Source: Collybia mongolica (Eukaryota; Basidiomycota; Agaricomycetes; Agaricales; Clitocybaceae). From it: DNA of 64,000 nt. This document shows, piece after piece, positions 1 through 12,023 of the stretch. Under the pieces are notes generated by a model. That model was not told where the DNA came from, made no database searches, and was given only the letters and a program-made list of their open reading frames with translations. Every line of letters starts with the position of its first letter. Within the stretch, counting starts at the first letter, position 1. Location: assembly GCA_013420905.1 (NCBI GenBank), contig JAAXNY010000017.1, positions 930,001-994,000 on the forward strand, in the 5' to 3' direction. Position numbers and translations under genes: made by a program.

Positions 1-10
1 GATTGAAATA

Positions 11-27
11 CAGTTGACATTCTCATA
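11..27. repeat. Left terminal inverted repeat of pogo-like element
   Basis: CAGTTGACATTCTCATA, preceded by the TA duplication at 9-10. It matches the reverse complement of 2652-2668 without a mismatch. Confidence 0.92.
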
Positions 28-163
28 CTGCATCGCCTCGGGACCGACCGGAGCTCAATGCATTATTAGATTTATGCAGGACGAAGAAATGTGACACTGC
101 GTTACCCCAAGTCACAGTTGACAGGGAAAGACCGCATAAATCAACATTACAACTAGGAACATC

Positions 164-2363
164 TTATATCTGAGTAAAGTAGGTATCCAATGATGTTTGA
201 GTGCTGCGGAGAAGTTCTTCATGCTGCAGCTGTGCCCTATACCTGCGTAACTGACGAGGCAATTTGAGGGTGAACTTCTCTCCCCCATACCTGAAACAAA
301 CCCTTTCCAGCTTCTCGCAGAGTTCGATGACTTCGCGTCGAGACACCACATCAGGCATGCCATCCTCATCCTCTGAGCCTGAATCATCTAGCTCGATAAT
401 TTCACCACGCGCGACTGCCATCTCATGGTGAACCTCCGCCACAATCTCAGCATCGCCTCCCTCAAACCGGTATGGTGAGTCACCAACCTCTCGCTCTTCA
501 ATAGGATTGACGAGATCTTCTAGGGTTGGTGGGCACCCAATAATTCGTTTACATTTGACAAGCTCATTCACAGAATCCATCAGGGCTTGTTCAGCATCGA
601 CAAGGGGGGGGGCCAAAGCTCCTGGTTGTGATCGTCGTGGGACCTTGATCGTTAATTGCGGCAATTGACTTTCCGAAGCCAGTTGATGGATGGCCTCTAA
701 TGCACATGAGGTATTGCCTTCAGCATTCATAACTGCATCAAGAGCTGGCCGCCAGTCCCGATCGTTGTATCGGCCACCAAGATGTTTTTTGAGGTGTTCT
801 TCAGCATTAGGCAGGGTCATGTCACTCGTCGTGAAGGTCCGAATGATGTCCCATGCACCACGGTCTGCACACGGAGATGTCGTATCGTAGATGTCTTGAT
901 CTAAATGTTCTCTGTGACACATAAATTCTCAAGACAATGTCACCACCTTTCGCACCACTCACCCTTGAATTTTTGCATGGTCCCAACAATGCCTGATTGT
1001 CAAATCATCCACCTGCTTCCACGCCTCCCTTGCCATCAACATAGCCTCCAACAAATTGATCTTGTAAATGTCGCATTCTCCAAGCTCATCTTTCTCGATT
1101 GCACGAAGACAGAATTCTCTTCGATAATGAGCTTTGAAACATCAGATGATTCCTGCATCCAATGGCTGGATAAATGATGTCATATTCGGCTCAAAGTACA
1201 GGAGTTGAACATTTCGAGGTTCATAGGGAATGTAGTGACTGGAAAAATTATCAAGCGTGAGACAAATGTGTCTCTTCTGATTGCGCATCTTGATGTCCAA
1301 GTCCTTGATATACCTTTTTCATCACACAATCAACACAAGTCAGTTGATTTGTTTCCGAACCACAATGATATGCTTACTCTTCAAATAGCTCTGCCGTCAT
1401 CCAAGCTTTCTTATTGTTTTGGTAATAGAATCCAAGTTGGGCAGGGGTCTGCGTCTTGAAGCAGCGTGGCTTCTTGGATTTCCCAATGTAGATGGGCGGT
1501 AACCGTTCACTGCCATCAGCATTGCAAGCAAACGCCATGGTGATGCAAAACTTTTCCTTTTTCTTGCCACTCATCTGTTTCGAAGCAAGACCACGGTCTG
1601 GTGGTGCGCTAAGATCATGATTTTCAGTGATACAGTGAACATCAAGCATTTTAAGTTGAACTTACAAGGCAAAGAGGGCTAATTCATCAATATTCCACCG
1701 ATCTTTAGGAGCATAGGTGGTCATGATCATACCAACGCGTTTGCGTTCTGCATCAACCGCTACAATGTCAACTGACCCCGCTTCTCCATGCCGATGACGC
1801 TCCCTTAAACCATACGCTCTACAAAATGGACCAATCCAGCCATCACCAGGAAGCCGTTCATCCTCAGGAACATCAAAACACCCTTCGAATCTGGCCCGCT
1901 TTTCCTTCAGCATCGGGCCATTGACTATTTTGCCTTTTTCCTCCATGTGGCGCACCCAGAGCACGAGAGCTCTCTCCACATCAGGGCGCGTGACAATCCG
2001 AGGGCGCTTGGATGACAGTGCATTTGGGTACGACGTGACGCGCTGCTCGAGCTCAGGCCGTGCTCTAACCTTTCTTGACAGTGTTGATTGATCAAATGAC
2101 AATGCACCATCTGTTTTCGAAGCAAAATGCTGGACAATGTTGCTTTGAGAGATGTGAGGGTGCTCGTCCATGTATGCAAAGACAGTCATCCAATCATGCA
2201 GAGTGAGGTTCTCATGCTTCTTGGTCTGAACGGGCTTTGTGGAGGTCCTAGCTGCTGTAGTATTTTTTGGAATGGGGACTTTGGATTTTCGCTGATAAGG
2301 TTTTGGTTTTGTGCGAGGTTTACAAGTGGGTTCATTCTCGGAGAGCATTTTTTGACGTGTCAT
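164..2363 (-). pseudogene. CENP-B/Tigger-type DDE transposase, one nonsense codon
   Basis: Transposase of the pogo-like element; it would bind the terminal repeats and cut and paste the element in the nucleus. Four exons join in frame: 2363-1666, 1608-1378, 1313-963 and 911-164, with GT-AG introns of 57, 64 and 51 bp. The first exon gives a basic N-terminus, a CENP-B-type helix-turn-helix and a Tc5-type second helix-turn-helix (about residues 50-200) and ends at the first catalytic Asp (motif WNIDE). The second exon has the conserved PPDR..ASKQ and NADGSE.LPP blocks. The third has the second Asp (LTLDN) and the third acidic position (QPLDAGI). An in-frame TGA at 1144-1142 directly after this motif stands where relatives have Arg, consistent with CGA to TGA. 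The C-terminus ends TSLDTYFTQI, usual for fungal members. Otherwise the frame is intact. Confidence 0.88.
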
Positions 2364-2651
2364 CGAGTCACTTTCTGGAATTTTTTATGGGGTATTTCTT
2401 ATCATTAAGGTACAAAGGCTATAGTCTACTTCATCATTCCAATAAGTTACAAGGAACGAGTGGCGCTCCCGACCCTGCATTGGCGCAATGTGCAACCATG
2501 TCTGTTCCCACACAATTCGGTACTGCATATCAGGGTTCCTGGGGCTATGCATTATGTATTATGCATTATGCAGCTGATTTGCCTGCGTCCCATGGTGGGA
2601 CTCATGAAAAAGCCATGCATTAATAGATTTATGCATGATCACGTTATGCGT

Positions 2652-2668
2652 TATGAGAATGTCAACTG
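2652..2668. repeat. Right terminal inverted repeat of pogo-like element
   Basis: Exact reverse complement of 11-27, followed by TA at 2669-2670. Confidence 0.92.
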
Positions 2669-2670
2669 TA

Positions 2671-4122
2671 GTACAGTACTGGCCGATGCGCGGCGGGAGT
2701 CTTTTCATCCGACAGTGGTGCCAGAAATCCTGAACATGACTGGAAGTCTCGATTTGAGCCATGCCAGTGTCATGGTTAGTCCTCGGTATTAGGTTCTTGT
2801 GAGGCGTTCTCGTCGTTATGATATACTCTGTTGACGAACGTTGCCGTCCAGATTTGTCATGCCTCCCTGACTCAGCCAATGTTTCCTATAGGGATCCCAT
2901 TCGTTCTGTTCGGCTAAGTATAGCATAATAGAACCCGCTTGACAATGAATGGGTGAAGCTAAGTGATCTGAGAACGGTAAGGAAAGCGTATGACCACGGC
3001 AAATAACCCTCGTTTCGCAAAACCCCATCTAAATCTACCCATATCCGGTCCTCGATTTCGCTAGTGGTGTCATGGCCAGCAGGCAATCTCCATGCCTTCA
3101 AGTCGGGAGGAAGCTGTGTATTTGTTAGAATTGACCTGTATATATAGCTCAGCTTGGTATTGTTTTGTTTCTTTCATTGTTCTATTGTTCTATTGTTCTA
3201 TTGTTCCATTGTTCTATTGTTCCTTTGTCTATTGTACTCTACTATTGTTCCTACAGGTATATAGGTGTAGAGTAGCTCGTTCTGGAGTCCCCAGTTTCTT
3301 ACTCAGGACTCCAGGTTAGTACTCACTTATATTAGTGAATATATCAGTTTCTTACTCAGGACTCCAGCTCTAGGCTTCCACCTTTAACAGTATTTGATAT
3401 TACGGAGCATGTCATTAAATAAATAAGTTAATGAGTGAATAGAACGAACCTTTTGGCGAAGGTGTTTGCGTTTTTTATGCAGGGAAAGCATTACCCAGAG
3501 CACTCTTGACACCAGCATCATTATTGTCGCTACTGAAATAGTAGCTGCACGAGTTGATGTCGTCATTGGCAAACAGCGGACAAATCCCAAAAACCTCTGG
3601 GTCGAACGCTGGAGTGTGGCCCACCTATCTCGGTCGTTTATGAAATTATGGTCACATTTGGCGGGGTGGGCGCTCGTGGGAGCGGCTTGGGACAACACAA
3701 CAACCAAATTAACCTTGCCTCCTGACCGTTTGACTCCTGGTTTCCTTTCAGGAATGTTATAATATGAATCGATGTTTCGAAATGGTCTGGAACTTGGTGT
3801 GGCTCTTGTGACGTCGATCTCAAACGACGTTCAGTAGGAAACTTGGCGAGAACGTTATTCAATATCTTTGAAGCCGTGTTCGTAGGGCCAAGACAGTGAA
3901 AATGAAGTCTTTAATTTTCATTGACAACAATTGTGTATGAGGGATAATAGCCAATCTGTAAATTAACGAGAGTGAGATCATGAGTGCAGTAAAGGACAGA
4001 ATTAGTGGTTAATACGCAAGGTAACAAAGAGGGGCGAAAGCTCCAAAACCCAGGAGCCAAAAACACAGGAAAATGGAATATGAAAAGTACCATGGGATGA
4101 TATGAGATATAAAAAAAAAAGT
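2671..4122. other. Intergenic, with small repeats and unassigned exon-like frames
   Basis: No gene is recognised. At 3178-3236 there is a degenerate TTGTTCTAT-type tandem repeat. A 22-bp segment at 3294-3313 (CAGTTTCTTACTCAGGACTC core) recurs at 3345-3365. Two minus-strand frames look protein-like but match no family I know. One, 2886-3112, follows a good CACAG acceptor and reads WRLPAGHD...DRIWVDLDGVL. The other, about 3430-3750, has a hydrophobic stretch near its end. They might be exons of a decayed gene; I am not confident of either. Confidence 0.35.
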
Positions 4123-7100
4123 TCAGAAATCCGACCCAACGGCATCAACGACATACAACACCTGCTGTGGCCTTACAAACAACCCTCTCGACTCCGTCCC
4201 AGACGCATCTGATATCGCAGGGCTGACGCTCCGGAGTCTCTTCGCCCTCTCAACGTTCAACTGGTCTCCTTCTCTCTTCAACAGTCCCTTTCCGCCCGCA
4301 GCCCCGCCACTTCCACTCCCACTCCAGTCAAGCCGTCGTCGCCTAGCAGCCCTATCGTCCCCGCCGCCATATTCCCATTCGCTTTCTACAGAATTTCCAA
4401 TTTCAAAGTACCGGATCCCGCCCCATGACCCATCATTCCACTGTCTGTCCCCATCGACATCGCGATCCGCGCCCCAACTATCTCCGACAGGCACCTCCAC
4501 CCCGACCCACGGACCTAGCTCGCCTTCCACCTCACCAATATAGCGAGCATACGCCTTGAACCTTTTTCGCTTCGAAGAAATGATGCATGGAATGCCAATC
4601 TCCAGTGTCGCACCGCGGGGCTGGAATGGAAGGCTGGGAAGTGGCTGATTCTCCTTGGATACGGGAAGCGTGGCTAGTTTCTTCTTAGGTTGCGGTGTAG
4701 TATCCACAGTGGGTCTCTTTGGCGTTGTGGTATTGCTGATAGCACCGAGGCTCGTCTTGGTGGTGATCGTATCTGTCGATCCCCGTCTCTTCAAGGTAGA
4801 ATTGCTCGTAGTAGAAGCCGTACTCTCCGTCTTTCTGTGGTCCAGACTTATATCCTTGCTCTTGCCCTTGATTGTAATATTGCTGCTCGTGGGAGTTGGG
4901 TCGACCTCGTCAATTGTCGAATGGGAGGACACAGGGCGTGCTGCAGACCGTGGTGATCCTGAGAGGACTTTCTTTTCCTGCTCTTTCACCTTGTCAGGTG
5001 CTGTCACCGGCCTTCTCCCAACAACAGCAACGGCTCCCTTCCTAGCAGCAGCGCTTGTTGCGGTTGAAACTGTCGACGTAACTGACCGGATCGAAGACGC
5101 TGAAGACGTCGGCCTCTTCGCAGTCGCTGGGCTCAACTTGTTCGGGTCCAGTGGTGGGACTGGCGGTCTCCTTGTCGGCGTTGCAGATGTCCCGCTCTTG
5201 ACCGACCCAGCTGACGTTCTCCTCGGGCGCACAGGCACAGCTCCCGATCGTGTAGGCGTTGCACGCCCTCCACCTGAGGTATTTCCGCGGACGCTGATAT
5301 TAGACGTTGTAGACGCCGTTGAGGATCTTCGCGGGCGCGTCGCCCCTGAGGCAGAGGCACCAAAAGTTGAATTGGCCGTCTTGAAAGTGGTAGCCCCATC
5401 AGTGGTTGTTGATACACTCGACGGCGGGCGCGACGAAGTTGTCGATGTGGAAGAAGCGCGCGAGGTAGTACGGGACATCTGGGACGACATCGACGGCAAT
5501 GGACGTAAGCTTCCACCAGGCGTGGTGCTGCCGGCACTACTCTTGCGAATAGTGGAAGCATGGGAGCGAACTGAGACAGCAGAGGAGCGGATAGATGCGC
5601 TGGAAGAACGAATAGAGGACGCGGATGATGTTGGTCTTATTTGTCCTGCGGGTGCTTTGGATGTGCTGGACCATGGAGCAGTGGCAGGTGATATCTTTCT
5701 AATCAGTGTCTTTTTCAAAGGGGGGGTACCTATCCCTAGATCTCTGCTCGTTCTTGTTTCGCTGTTGGCGAGACGTGGGCTGAGAGGTTGTGACGGTGAT
5801 GCAGGCGGAGTATCAAAGTCCTGATCGAGCCCACTGTCACGTATACTGTCGCGCACGCTCTCTCGGACGCTCTCCTGATAGCTAGTACCATCATCTTCAT
5901 TACCTTCCTCTTCATGGCGTGATTCGATGATAGATGGTTGGGGGTTTGGCGAAGCTGATCGATCGCTCGAATCCGGGAAAGAGTACGACGGAAGATCAAT
6001 AGATGTAAGTCCAGGAGTCAACTTCGAATCCGGTCGAAGGCTCTGTTTCTCCGCATCAGGCCCTCCTTCCTCTACCTCTTGCCCTTGCCCATTTACCCCC
6101 CCACCTTCAGTTCTTCGCCTTGCTCCACCACGCATCACAGGACTTCTTGTCCCATTTGAACGGACCAGAGACTTGAAAGATGTTGCGCTGGAAGACGCGG
6201 CTGTCGAGGGTGTAGGGGTAGTTACCCGCCGGGTGGTGGTGGTGGCGGGGATATTTCTGCTCAAAACGCTGACACGCATGGACGAGTGCATGCTGATTGA
6301 GTCGTTGTTGCTATCAACATCTTTCGGTCGAAGGAGCGCACTAGGTCGGTGGGACTTTCCGTGAGATGGAGGCGTAGGTGTAAGCAAATCTTCTAAGGGT
6401 ACTTCAATATCTGAGGGAAAAGGTCAATGGCGTCTAAAAAAGAGGGGTTATAGGATACGCACTGTCGCTGATCTCTTTGATCGCCCACCCTTCGAGATCG
6501 TCAAATCCGCCTTCTTGTCTGATACCAATCCAGCGTTTTCCAATCCACCGAAGGAGGTCCATGCGGGCTTCTTCAACCTGAACACGGATATGCGATGTTG
6601 ACGAAAGCATAGGTGAATTCGTCTCCGTCGGATGAGGACGTAAAAGAATCGATGATACAAGAGTCTGTTGAACAAGAGTCAGCCGAAGACATAGTGAAAA
6701 ATAACGAGCCATACCTGGTATACCAAGGCCGCATTCTTATCATTTACCCCCCGACCAACAGCAGCCATGATCCACTCGACTCTCTCCGCGTCATTGAAGT
6801 CAACCCCATCATGTTCCATAATTTCGCTCCAGTCCCGTTCGCTGAAACACGCATCTGACTTTGTGCAGATAACATCATCGATGACTTTCCTTGCTGCCAA
6901 CACCATGTCTTGCACTTCCCCAGACCATGCATCAATAACCACCGCAAGCTTCGCCAACGCATGTTCCGCCGCAAACAACAAAGCTAGTGCATTAGCCGGC
7001 GTCGTCCGCTTCCCCACACCCTTCGAAAGGCCCTCCCTGATCTTGATGGGCAGTGCCGCGAAGTCAGAGGTGCACCAGCCCTCTCCGAATAGACCAACGA

Positions 7101-8286
7101 GAGCTCGCCTTGCTCCGCGCTCGAGAAGACTATTCTTGACGTCATCCTTAAGCGAAAACTCAAGAACTCTCGGAGCCCTGCGTGCACATTGCCTACACCG
7201 GCACCCACCAGTGCCCCATGCGCCAGATGTTAGTCGTTCGTACTCTGCGAACGGCAAGAACGCGTGAAACAGGCCGTGCATCATCTCCTGCACGATACGC
7301 GCCTGGATCTCGTCATGAAGGGTTTGTAAGGAGAGATATGTGGCAGAACGCATGATGTGAAAAGCAGTGTCGAGATCATAGGATCGGTGTGAGAAAATTA
7401 GTGTACCCGTGTAGATAAATCCCAACGTGAAGTGCAGGGACGCGGGTGTGAAGGGTGGCGACGGAAGGGTGAGAGTGAGAGGTTCACTCCCGGAAGCAGT
7501 CTTCTGGGGCCAGCTAATCAACGCAGAATGAAAGTACGGGGACCGTGACACAAGGATAAACCGATGCGACGAGAAGATTGCCATTGTACTTTCATGGGTG
7601 CTCGACGAAAAGTTGCCCGTCAGTGCGATCCGTACGTCCGAGTACAGCCTTGACCGCCACATAAACACGAGGTCCTTGCGCAGCTTGTCAATACGCAGCT
7701 CCTCGGCGTCTAGCTCGTCGTGAGTTGATTCTGGCGAGTCAAAGAGAAATTCAAAGGCTTCTCCGAAACCTTGACCTGTGTACAGGTATTCCAGCTCATT
7801 AGAGAACAGCGCTGGGCTTATGGATGTGCTCAAACGAAGTAGTGTTCCTGGACCGGCAGTAGTTGGAGCTGGAGATGATGAACGAAATGGTGATGGTGTC
7901 CTGGAGATGGATGGTGGAATATCTAGTGAAAGGACCGAAGTCATAGGCAGTGTCCCCGTTGGTGACGACGAATATGGTGTTGTTACATTTGGTCTGAAAG
8001 AAAAATAACGTGTTTGAAAGCTCGGCGGTGCACGAGCATAGACGATGGCTATTCATACGTTGGTGATGATCTCCAACGACAATTGCAAAAACATACCTTT
8101 ATGACCCCAAACCTCCTCAGCTCCCCTTCCACCGTCCTCGTCAACGCCTAGTTCCCATACTACGTCTGGAAATCGATCCTTTGCATAGTGAAAAAGTGAC
8201 TCAAGATTTTGCTGCCAAACGGTTGTTGAGTTTTTTGTAGCCTCTTGGAGAGCGGGACTATTGATTTCAGGTGTATTGGTTGCCAT
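4123..8286 (-). CDS. BTB/POZ and CAP-Gly domain protein
   Basis: Four exons, 8286-8097, 8048-6715, 6664-6463 and 6410-4123, are joined by GT-AG introns of 48, 50 and 52 bp and give one uninterrupted frame of 1337 residues. Residues about 1-85 form a BTB-like fold (DVVWELG... then HKAIVYARAPPSF, split by intron 1). A second BTB/POZ domain spans about 200-330 (YSDVRIALTG, FSSHRFILVSRSPYFHSAL). After intron 3 comes a very long Ser/Thr/Arg/Pro-rich disordered region (about 600-1150). A CAP-Gly domain follows at about 1177-1245, with GELGPWVGVEV and the diagnostic NDGSWGGIRYF. CAP-Gly binds the EEY/F tails of tubulin and microtubule-tip proteins; BTB domains dimerise or act as Cullin-3 adaptors. 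A microtubule-linked adaptor role is inference. ATG 8286 was chosen because the BTB homology begins soon after; an upstream in-frame ATG at 8400 is possible. Confidence 0.85.
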
Positions 8287-8388
8287 TCCTTGGGTATATG
8301 CGCTCTTGTGGGTATATCTAGCATCCAACGCAGCTAACGTTGGCCAGGAGGTGGAAAATCGTCGTCTACGTCGCAGGAAGCGGCGATG

Positions 8389-8696
8389 ATGAGTGCACAA
8401 TTTCAGGCCATGAGGCGCTTAGTCAGCAACTCAGTCCGTGGTAGTTTTCCAGAAGGCTGTTCAGGCCTTTTCATCCAGTCCTATACGACGGTCCAATTCC
8501 TGAGCAAGGCTTGTGAGTATTCATTGTATTTTAAAGAGTTCCCAACCATGTCTTAGCTTACCCTGTCACCAGAGAAAGTTCAATAGACATAATACATACT
8601 AGGAGTGCAATATTGATCGTGTCACTGAGATCCAACATCGACCCCAAAGGGTTCACCTCCCAGAACGTTCACGCCTTCACTAACGAACGAGGATAA
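8389..8696 (+). CDS. Small two-exon frame of unknown function
   Basis: ATG at 8389 (or 8386) opens a frame to a clear GTGAGT donor at 8513. The 44-bp intron ends in TCTTAG at 8556, and the second exon runs to TAA at 8694-8696, about 88 residues in all. The N-terminus is rich in Arg and hydroxylated residues (MRRLVSNSVRGSF) and could be a mitochondrial presequence. I recognise no domain. It is divergently placed about 100 bp from the BTB/CAP-Gly gene start, so the two may share a promoter region. It may equally be the surviving 5' end of a longer, decayed gene, or a chance frame. Confidence 0.3.
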
Positions 8697-9540
8697 AACC
8701 CTTCATGATTATCTCAACGCACGCCAATTGATAGGGGCTAGCCCAAACTTACTTGCGTCGCGCCCAAAAAGAATGTACGCAGCAACACCACCAAAGTGAC
8801 TGAGATTCGATGCGTACTGTCATCGTTTCATAGCCTCTGAGGTCAAAATCTTTCTCAGAAGCAACTCATGGTAATATACCCCCAAACACTAGCCGATGTT
8901 TGAGGACGGCGTTGCGAGCACCTACATTCTTGCTTCTAGAGCAGTGGACACTGCAAACGATGCCTCCTGTTTGATGGACAAGAAGGACCCAACACTTCTA
9001 ACTAGTCGAATACGCTAAAGTCCTAAATCTTATTTTTCGTCACTCACATTTGCAGCCGGTGTTAATGATCGGGGCGCCAAACTCGGGTCTCTGCTTCCGG
9101 AAGTCAGCGCTCAGCTTTGTTTCCCTGCGACGCCGGGTAAGTCTGAACCCCAACACGACCCATGAAAACTATCGATCATTCGGCACACAAACTGGTCATG
9201 ACATCGATATGAGCCAGTGAATAATGCCAGCGGTCGTCGCATCCAGAATACTGATTCATCGGTCAGTTTAGCAATTTTAATTCAAAAGAGATCACACCAA
9301 TGCCCCGTAACCCCTACATCGCGATACCAGCTCATTACATCAACGAAGCTTATATTGGACCTCACCACGAACAACGCCACTGTTAGCACTACGCCGATGG
9401 CGCAGCGTCGACACCATGAACATCAGCATCATTGATTGCCGTGCTTCCCGAAACAAAAATCGAGGTGTGCCATATCGGACAGCCATCGTTGCTGGTTATA
9501 TAGTCTATACATCTGACCAACGTTGAATCGTCCCGCTGTC
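8697..9540. other. Intergenic, nothing recognised
   Basis: No open frame of convincing length and no repeat. The stretch probably holds the promoter of the downstream DUF6534 gene. Stops occur in all frames at normal density. Confidence 0.4.
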
Positions 9541-11368
9541 ATGGCCTTCTCTGCGTCTCCACCCTTGAACGTTGCCGAGGTGGAGTTATACTACGCAACA
9601 TGCTTCATTGGTTTTACTATTGCAACGGCGTGAGTGTTGGTCTCTGAACAGACAATATTAGTTGTCAAAGTCACTTAAAACTGATTCTTAAACCTACAGG
9701 CTCTTTGGAATATCAACTCTCCAATGCTACCTCTACTTCAGAAACCATTCAAAGGACAGCATTTCTGTCAAATCCACTGTATGAACGTTAACAGGGCGAT
9801 GCTCGTTTGTAAACTCACTTTGGGACATTAGGTCGCTACCTTATGGTGTGTTAGAGTGATATGAATCCGCACCCCCAGTAAAGAACTCTCTTATCCACCA
9901 GGCTACTCGATACGATCTCCACGGTGATGGTCGCGCACTCCCTTTACACATATTACGTGCTTAATATCGGAAAAATCGTTGTTGATATATTTATTCCTTG
10001 GTAAATACGCCCTTTTCAAGGAAGTCCTTACGCTCACTCAAATTTTTTGGTAGGAGTTTTGGAGTTTGTTCCCATAAATCGTCGCCAATTAGGTCTTTTA
10101 TTTATCATCTAATACTTCAGGTGGAAAATGGGTGTTTCGTAGGTATCATCATTAATTATGAGCTCATGACTGAACTGCGCTCGCACAGACGTTCATCACC
10201 ATCATAGCCCAATGGTGGGGATTTTACTTCCTGCCCGCTATACAAGTCTCTGATTTAGTACAGCTTCTATACGTATCAGGTTTGGACCAGTACGTTTAGT
10301 CCCACTTTTCCGCGAACACGGTCTTGACACCACAGTGCTCGCTATATTACTTCAGTTAGCCGCAACAAGATAATATCATGTGCAATTGTATCACATTGTT
10401 TCTCTCTGGATTCAACTCCTTACTGACGCTAACATTAAGCTTTCACTGGCGGTTTCGACATTTGGTAATCCGTCGTTTTCTTCGTTCGCAAGAAAGATGT
10501 TTTCTAAACGACGCTAGTATTTTAGGAATTGGCCTTTGTGAGTTTGTACTTTCCCTCCCTTAGAATCTGCAGGTCTCATACTCAAATTACCAGACATCAC
10601 CGCCCGTTTGTAAGTTTAATCTTCGACGGGCAGCGGGATCTACCTAAGGGAGGTCGGTGCAGATTACAGTACAGAAAGCTCTCTGTCATGGCAGAACTGA
10701 AAATCCTTGTGCGTCGGCATCGACTCGGAGACGGAAATACGTATTTCTCACATTCTGCAGCTCCCAAAGGGATTTGTTCAAGGAACTGCAGTAGCTTGCG
10801 ATATCGTGATCACTGTGACATTGGTATCTTATCTGAAAAAAAGACAAGCGAATTCAACTTTATCGTACGTCATTACTACCCAGCGCGAGTTATATATCTC
10901 ATGTTCAACGCAGAACCGAAAATGTACTTGAGAGGCTCGTCACTTACGCAGTCTGTAGAGGCATCCTAACAGCGTAAATAACCGCGAAATGATCATTACG
11001 CATGACTGATTGTTAGTGTTAGAATCACGCAAGCTGTATTTCTTGCTCTGGTCCTTACTTTCCGTTACCTTCTTCTGGATGCAATGCTAACTATGTTAAC
11101 ATCATATAGTACATGGCCTTTTCTCTCCGTACCTATTGGTTGCCATTCCACCAGGTAGTGGGAAAATGTGTATTTATCCATACTATCCTCATAGCTGTCA
11201 TTTACTCCTCTTCTCTTAGTATATGTTAATTCTGTTATCGCGTCGCTCAACCTCCGAAGAGCTGCAGCTGGCAGAGAGGGAAATTCTATCTACTTTCCTA
11301 CAAGCGGTTTTCAATTTTCGACTAGACAAAGTCGGGCTTCGTCGATAAACTTATCAGTTTATCGTTAG
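9541..11368 (+). CDS. DUF6534-type seven-helix membrane protein
   Basis: An intron-dense gene of a family expanded in Agaricomycetes, predicted to be integral membrane proteins of unknown function. Exon 1 (9541-9629) encodes the N-terminal region and first helix. Exon 2 (9700-9778) gives LFGISTLQCYLYFRNH...KDS, the family's first signature. A 14-nt microexon (9832-9845) and the exon from 9902 join as VATLWLLDTISTVMVAHSLYTYYV, here given in parts: VATLW then LLDT...AHSLY. Later exons carry LPKGFVQGTAVACDI (near 10,760), LERLVTYAVCRGILTA (near 10,930-10,970), YWLPFHQVVGK (near 11,130) and, after an intron ending CTCTTAG at 11,219, LYVNSVIASLNLRR, the conserved C-terminal end. Stop TAG is at 11366-11368. 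Exons between about 10,000 and 10,700 could not be resolved with certainty and some may be degenerate. Confidence 0.75.
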
Positions 11369-12023
11369 CCTCTTACACTTACAAGGGAAATGGATTTCGA
11401 GGGGGAGTGTAAGATCTCATTTTGGTCGCGACCGTAATACCAATCACAGTTATCATACATTGTGAGTTGCACATGATGTCTCACACAACATATTGGCTGA
11501 CAATGGGAAATAGCCAGCATTAACCGATGTTGATATGGTACGCCTTACGGGCTTTAAACGGGACACATTTCGCCAATACATCCAGCTTGCCATCTCCATT
11601 AATTTCGCCATAGATCGAAGAGGGTTCCAAGGTCACCCGCGACTTCCTGGATCCCCGTGGTTGCGGCGAAAACATTGTGTGTAGCACTTGAAGATATGCA
11701 AGTTCGAGGAAGCGAGTTATATTTTTAGTTATAGATTTCCGAGATATTCTACTTGGACCATATAGCCACGAGGTGGTCACACGTGGTTTCAAGCCTATAT
11801 ATGCAGTCAGTGTTGTCCGTTCCCCCGAGTTCGAATCTCTTGAGTTAGAGTGGTTATGCTTTGGTGCTCCTAGTCCGAATGATCAAAAGAAATATATGTA
11901 TCAATTAAATATTTCCCAAGGTACCGATGCATAAATATTGCAGCAGAAGATAGGAAAAAACCCAGGTCGGGCTGATTAACGAGAGCATATGGATTTTTTC
12001 CTTTGTGCTGCTCCTGTGTAAAA
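11369..12023. other. Intergenic with two weak coding or RNA look-alikes
   Basis: A 90-codon minus-strand frame at 11520-11792 contains GEINGDGKLDVL, which resembles a single FG-GAP/VCBS repeat, but one motif without neighbours is weak. On the plus strand 11755-11850 resembles a tRNA (A-box-like TAGCCACGAGGTGG, anticodon-loop-like TTTCAAG, B-box GAGTTCGAATCTC), but the acceptor ends do not pair. Neither is called as a gene. Confidence 0.3.

Larger units (their letters stand above)
11..2668 (-). mobile_element. Complete pogo/Tigger-like DNA transposon
   Basis: The element is bounded by a perfect 17-bp terminal inverted repeat, CAGTTGACATTCTCATA at 11-27 and its reverse complement at 2652-2668, each flanked by TA (9-10 and 2669-2670). 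A CAGT-type terminus and TA target duplication are the hallmarks of the pogo/Tigger branch of Tc1-mariner. It holds one gene, on the minus strand, for a CENP-B-like DDE transposase. Just inside both ends lies a near-palindromic motif of about 20 bp rich in ATGCAT (near 57-77 and 2615-2636), in the same orientation at both ends, a possible subterminal transposase site (inference). Length is about 2.66 kb, normal for a fungal pogo element. The coding sequence carries a nonsense codon, so this copy is probably not autonomous. Confidence 0.92.

Noticed and set aside
3178..3240. CRISPR-like or satellite array
   Set aside because: Nine-base units vary and are contiguous without spacers; an ordinary microsatellite.
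4655..5824. 389-codon plus-strand frame opposite the BTB/CAP-Gly gene
   Set aside because: It is the mirror of the Ser/Thr-rich disordered region; its composition (Val/Leu/Asp-rich) is what antisense of such codons gives, and no domain is seen.
11520..11792. FG-GAP/VCBS repeat protein
   Set aside because: One INGDGKLDVL motif in a 90-codon frame without further repeats or exons.
11755..11850. tRNA-Leu(CAA)-like sequence on the plus strand
   Set aside because: A-box, anticodon-loop and B-box look-alikes are in order, but the T stem has two mismatches and no 3' acceptor strand pairs with the 5' end. At most a relic.
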